NCBI RefSeq assembly: GCF_001684975.1
Contig: NZ_MAYH01000012.1
Coordinates: forward strand, 558,001 to 622,000
Direction: 5' to 3'
Length of the DNA stretch: 64,000 bases
Source of the DNA: Chryseobacterium artocarpi
Lineage (GTDB): Bacteria; Bacteroidota; Bacteroidia; Flavobacteriales; Weeksellaceae
Part shown: piece after piece, positions 62,242 to 64,000 of the stretch
How positions within the stretch are numbered: the first letter of the stretch is position 1
How the letters are laid out: each line of letters opens with the position of its first letter
The notes under the pieces: model-generated
Seen by the model: only the letters and a program-made list of their open reading frames with translations
Told to the model about the DNA's origin: nothing
Databases searched by the model: none
Program-made: the position numbers and the translations under genes

Positions 62242-63516
62242 ATGGAAAATAAAAAAACTAACCCAAAGAAAAAGCAGGGAAAATCCCTGACCAAAAGAAT
62301 TACAGGATGGCTCCATCTATGGCTGGGACTTGTCTCAGGAATCATTGTACTTACGGTAACCCTTTCAGGAACCGTTTTTGTGTTTTGTGATGAAATTGTA
62401 GATCTCTGTGCCGGAAATGCAAAATACATTCAGGCTCCGGCTCATGCAAAAAAAATGATACCCGAAGAATTACTTGTTAAATTTCATGAACAGGTTCCGG
62501 ACAGAAAAGCCTTTTACTTCGATACATACAAAGAAGCAGGCAGAACTTTCCGTGTGGCATCAGCAACCAAGCCTCCCAAAGATAAAAATGCAGACAAAGC
62601 AGACAAACCCAAAGGAAAAGGTCGTGGTCCCAGAGGTGTTTTTGCCTATCATTATCTAGACCCTTATACCGGTAAAGTAATGGGTTCTACAAAAAGCTAT
62701 GAATTCTTTTATGTTGTTGCCCATATTCACGCTCAATTATTGGCAGGTAAATTCGGTAAAACAGTGGTGGGAGTAGCATCTATCATATTTTTCATTCAAT
62801 TAATTGGTGGATTGATCCTTTGGTGGCCCAAGAAATGGAACAAAACAACAAGGACGACAGCATTTAAAATCAAATCCGGAACAAAATGGAGAAGAAAAAA
62901 TTACGACTTCCATAATGTCTTCGGCTTTTATTCATTGCTTCCGGCTGTCTTTATCACCATTACCGGATTGATCATGGCGTATAAGGTTTTAACAGATCTT
63001 ACCCAGGTTACTTTTGGAGGAGCTCCGGATGCCCATAAAATCGCTGAAAAATACGAACCGAAATTTGATCCCGACAAAAAAGCATTGTCTTTTACAGACT
63101 TTATTGATAGAGGTTTTAAAGAAATTCCGGAAGCTAAGCAGATTAGAATGAGTATTCCAAGAAAAGATTCTGCAACGGTTTATAATGTAGTTGCTGCAAA
63201 ATTTATCGGATTGAAAAGCATTATTGACGGAAAAAGTAAAGAAGTCAATAAATATACAGGTGATGAGATCAATTATCCAAAAGAAGTCCTGATGCATGAA
63301 GTGATTGAACACATGAACTTCGACCTGCACGTGGGATATTGGGGCGGAATGTTTGGGAAAATCTTCACTTTCGTGATCGGAATTATATGTACCAGCCTTC
63401 CTGTTACAGGATTTTTAATCTGGTGGGGAAGAAGAAATAAATCACCAAAAAAGAACAAAGAAATTAAAAATATTCATCAACACAGAAAAGAATCCCATCA
63501 TGAACAATTGGTTTAA
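62242..63516 (+). CDS. PepSY-domain membrane protein, iron-locus type
   Basis: 424 residues, four main helices. The start RITGWLHLWLGLVSGIIVL and later IFFIQLIGGLILWWPKKW and FHNVFGFYSLLPAVFITIT are the PepSY-associated TM pattern (the conserved His in HLWLGL). A charged insertion with KDKNADKADKPKGKGRGPRG lies in the periplasmic part (about 112-131). Members of this group (PiuB-like) sit next to siderophore receptors and are thought to reduce ferric siderophores or handle their iron. Ends 17 bp into the next gene. Confidence 0.9.
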   Translation: MENKKTNPKKKQGKSLTKRITGWLHLWLGLVSGIIVLTVTLSGTVFVFCDEIVDLCAGNAKYIQAPAHAKKMIPEELLVKFHEQVPDRKAFYFDTYKEAGRTFRVASATKPPKDKNADKADKPKGKGRGPRGVFAYHYLDPYTGKVMGSTKSYEFFYVVAHIHAQLLAGKFGKTVVGVASIIFFIQLIGGLILWWPKKWNKTTRTTAFKIKSGTKWRRKNYDFHNVFGFYSLLPAVFITITGLIMAYKVLTDLTQVTFGGAPDAHKIAEKYEPKFDPDKKALSFTDFIDRGFKEIPEAKQIRMSIPRKDSATVYNVVAAKFIGLKSIIDGKSKEVNKYTGDEINYPKEVLMHEVIEHMNFDLHVGYWGGMFGKIFTFVIGIICTSLPVTGFLIWWGRRNKSPKKNKEIKNIHQHRKESHHEQLV

Positions 63517-64000
63517 AATTTTACTTTTATCAGGATTATCATTTTTCACCCTTGGAAAAGCTCAGGAAAAAGTAACCATAGGAGAGAAGCAGAACGTATT
63601 TTCTAAAGTATTAAATGAAAACAGAGAAATATGGATTCATCTTCCGAAAACTTATAATGATAAAGAAATCAATCCCGCAAAATATCCGGTAATCTATCTG
63701 TTAGACGGAGAAATTAATTTTGAATATTATACGGGACTGTCCGATTTTATTGCCAGAACTCCTTACGCAGACATTCCGGAATGTATTGTTGTAGGAATTA
63801 AAAATACGGAGCGTACAAGAGACCTGACACCCACAAAATCTCAAAAGAAAAGTCCGGTAAATCCCGAGGTAACTCTTTTCGCAGATAGCGGTGGCGGTGA
63901 AAACTTTGTGAAATTTTTACAGGAAGAACTGAAACCTTTTATCAATAAAAATTACAGAACTCAGGATTATTCTATATTGGTAGGGCACTCATTCGGAGGA
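63500..64000 (+). CDS. Alpha/beta-hydrolase esterase, Fes/IroE-like (cut by window edge)
   Basis: 167 codons to the window end. Signal peptide at 1-20 (FFTLGKAQE). PVIYLLDGEINFEYYTGL and IVVGIKNTERTRDLTPTK are marks of the putative esterase (PF00756) family; the window stops at VGHSFGG, the nucleophile Ser elbow. Homologues split ferric siderophores or their esters in the periplasm to free iron. Overlaps the PepSY gene by 17 bp, so it is co-translated. Confidence 0.9.
   Translation, partial: MNNWFKILLLSGLSFFTLGKAQEKVTIGEKQNVFSKVLNENREIWIHLPKTYNDKEINPAKYPVIYLLDGEINFEYYTGLSDFIARTPYADIPECIVVGIKNTERTRDLTPTKSQKKSPVNPEVTLFADSGGGENFVKFLQEELKPFINKNYRTQDYSILVGHSFGG

Noticed and set aside
1-64000. tRNA, rRNA or prophage genes
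   Set aside because: No cloverleaf, rRNA or phage structural gene pattern was noticed on reading; a dedicated tRNA scan was not possible here.

Overview
This window is a 64 kb stretch of a low-GC Bacteroidota chromosome. It is most likely from a Chryseobacterium-type member of the Flavobacteriia. The evidence is: promoters of the Bacteroidota TAnnTTTG type; a fused SecDF; a type IX secretion sorting tail on a secreted dehydrogenase; TonB-dependent receptors; and an arginine pathway built on the ArgF' (N-acylornithine) carbamoyltransferase. I see no rRNA, tRNA, CRISPR array, prophage or intact insertion sequence.

Layout. 1-3.8 kb (minus strand): start of a TonB-dependent receptor, mltG, dapF, a Gly/Asn/Tyr-rich lipoprotein and pnuC. 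3.9-12.7 kb: an APC permease, a beta-propeller protein, hemN, a T9SS-exported sugar dehydrogenase and secDF. 12.8-18.2 kb (minus strand): a tight five-gene cassette with a LysM protein, a PAAR-like (DUF4280-type) protein, an 841-residue protein joining a lysozyme-like and an L,D-transpeptidase-like domain, an SH3 lipoprotein and a 70-residue protein. I read it as an orphan contact-dependent (T6SS- or eCIS-type) effector/immunity module, and it is the most unusual gene set here. 18.5-30 kb: an MFS exporter with arylamine N-acetyltransferase, an unknown lipoprotein, tatA-PAP2-TPR, trmL, rlmH, a YihY/BrkB protein, nhaA, the (p)ppGpp synthetase/hydrolase and a small unknown protein.

30.5-41.9 kb (minus strand) is an acetate/propionate uptake and activation locus: acs, prpE, a receiver-only response regulator, a sodium/solute-symporter histidine kinase (CrbS/CbrA-like), two small membrane proteins, an MHS-type transporter and a porin. 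A zinc-ribbon/helix-turn-helix protein resembling the N-terminal part of an IS1-type transposase lies upstream.

42.0-50.6 kb is an arginine operon (GNAT, argG, argC, argD, argF', argB, argE, argH), followed by a divergent Lrp/AsnC regulator. 51.5-57.6 kb holds pyrB, carA and carB. pyrB is preceded by what looks like a complete transcription attenuator: promoter, 23-codon leader peptide, U-rich tract, and a terminator whose stem begins at the leader stop codon. A four-helix-bundle (S23/IVP-like) gene bracketed by imperfect inverted repeats sits between carA and carB. Two-hairpin intergenic repeats whose stems covary between copies lie in the arg and pyr spacers.

57.6-59.6 kb holds three proteins of unknown function. 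59.8-64 kb is an iron-siderophore locus (TonB-dependent siderophore receptor, PepSY membrane protein, and the start of a Fes-like esterase) that runs off the window.

All family calls are by eye from motifs and remembered family features. No database search was run.
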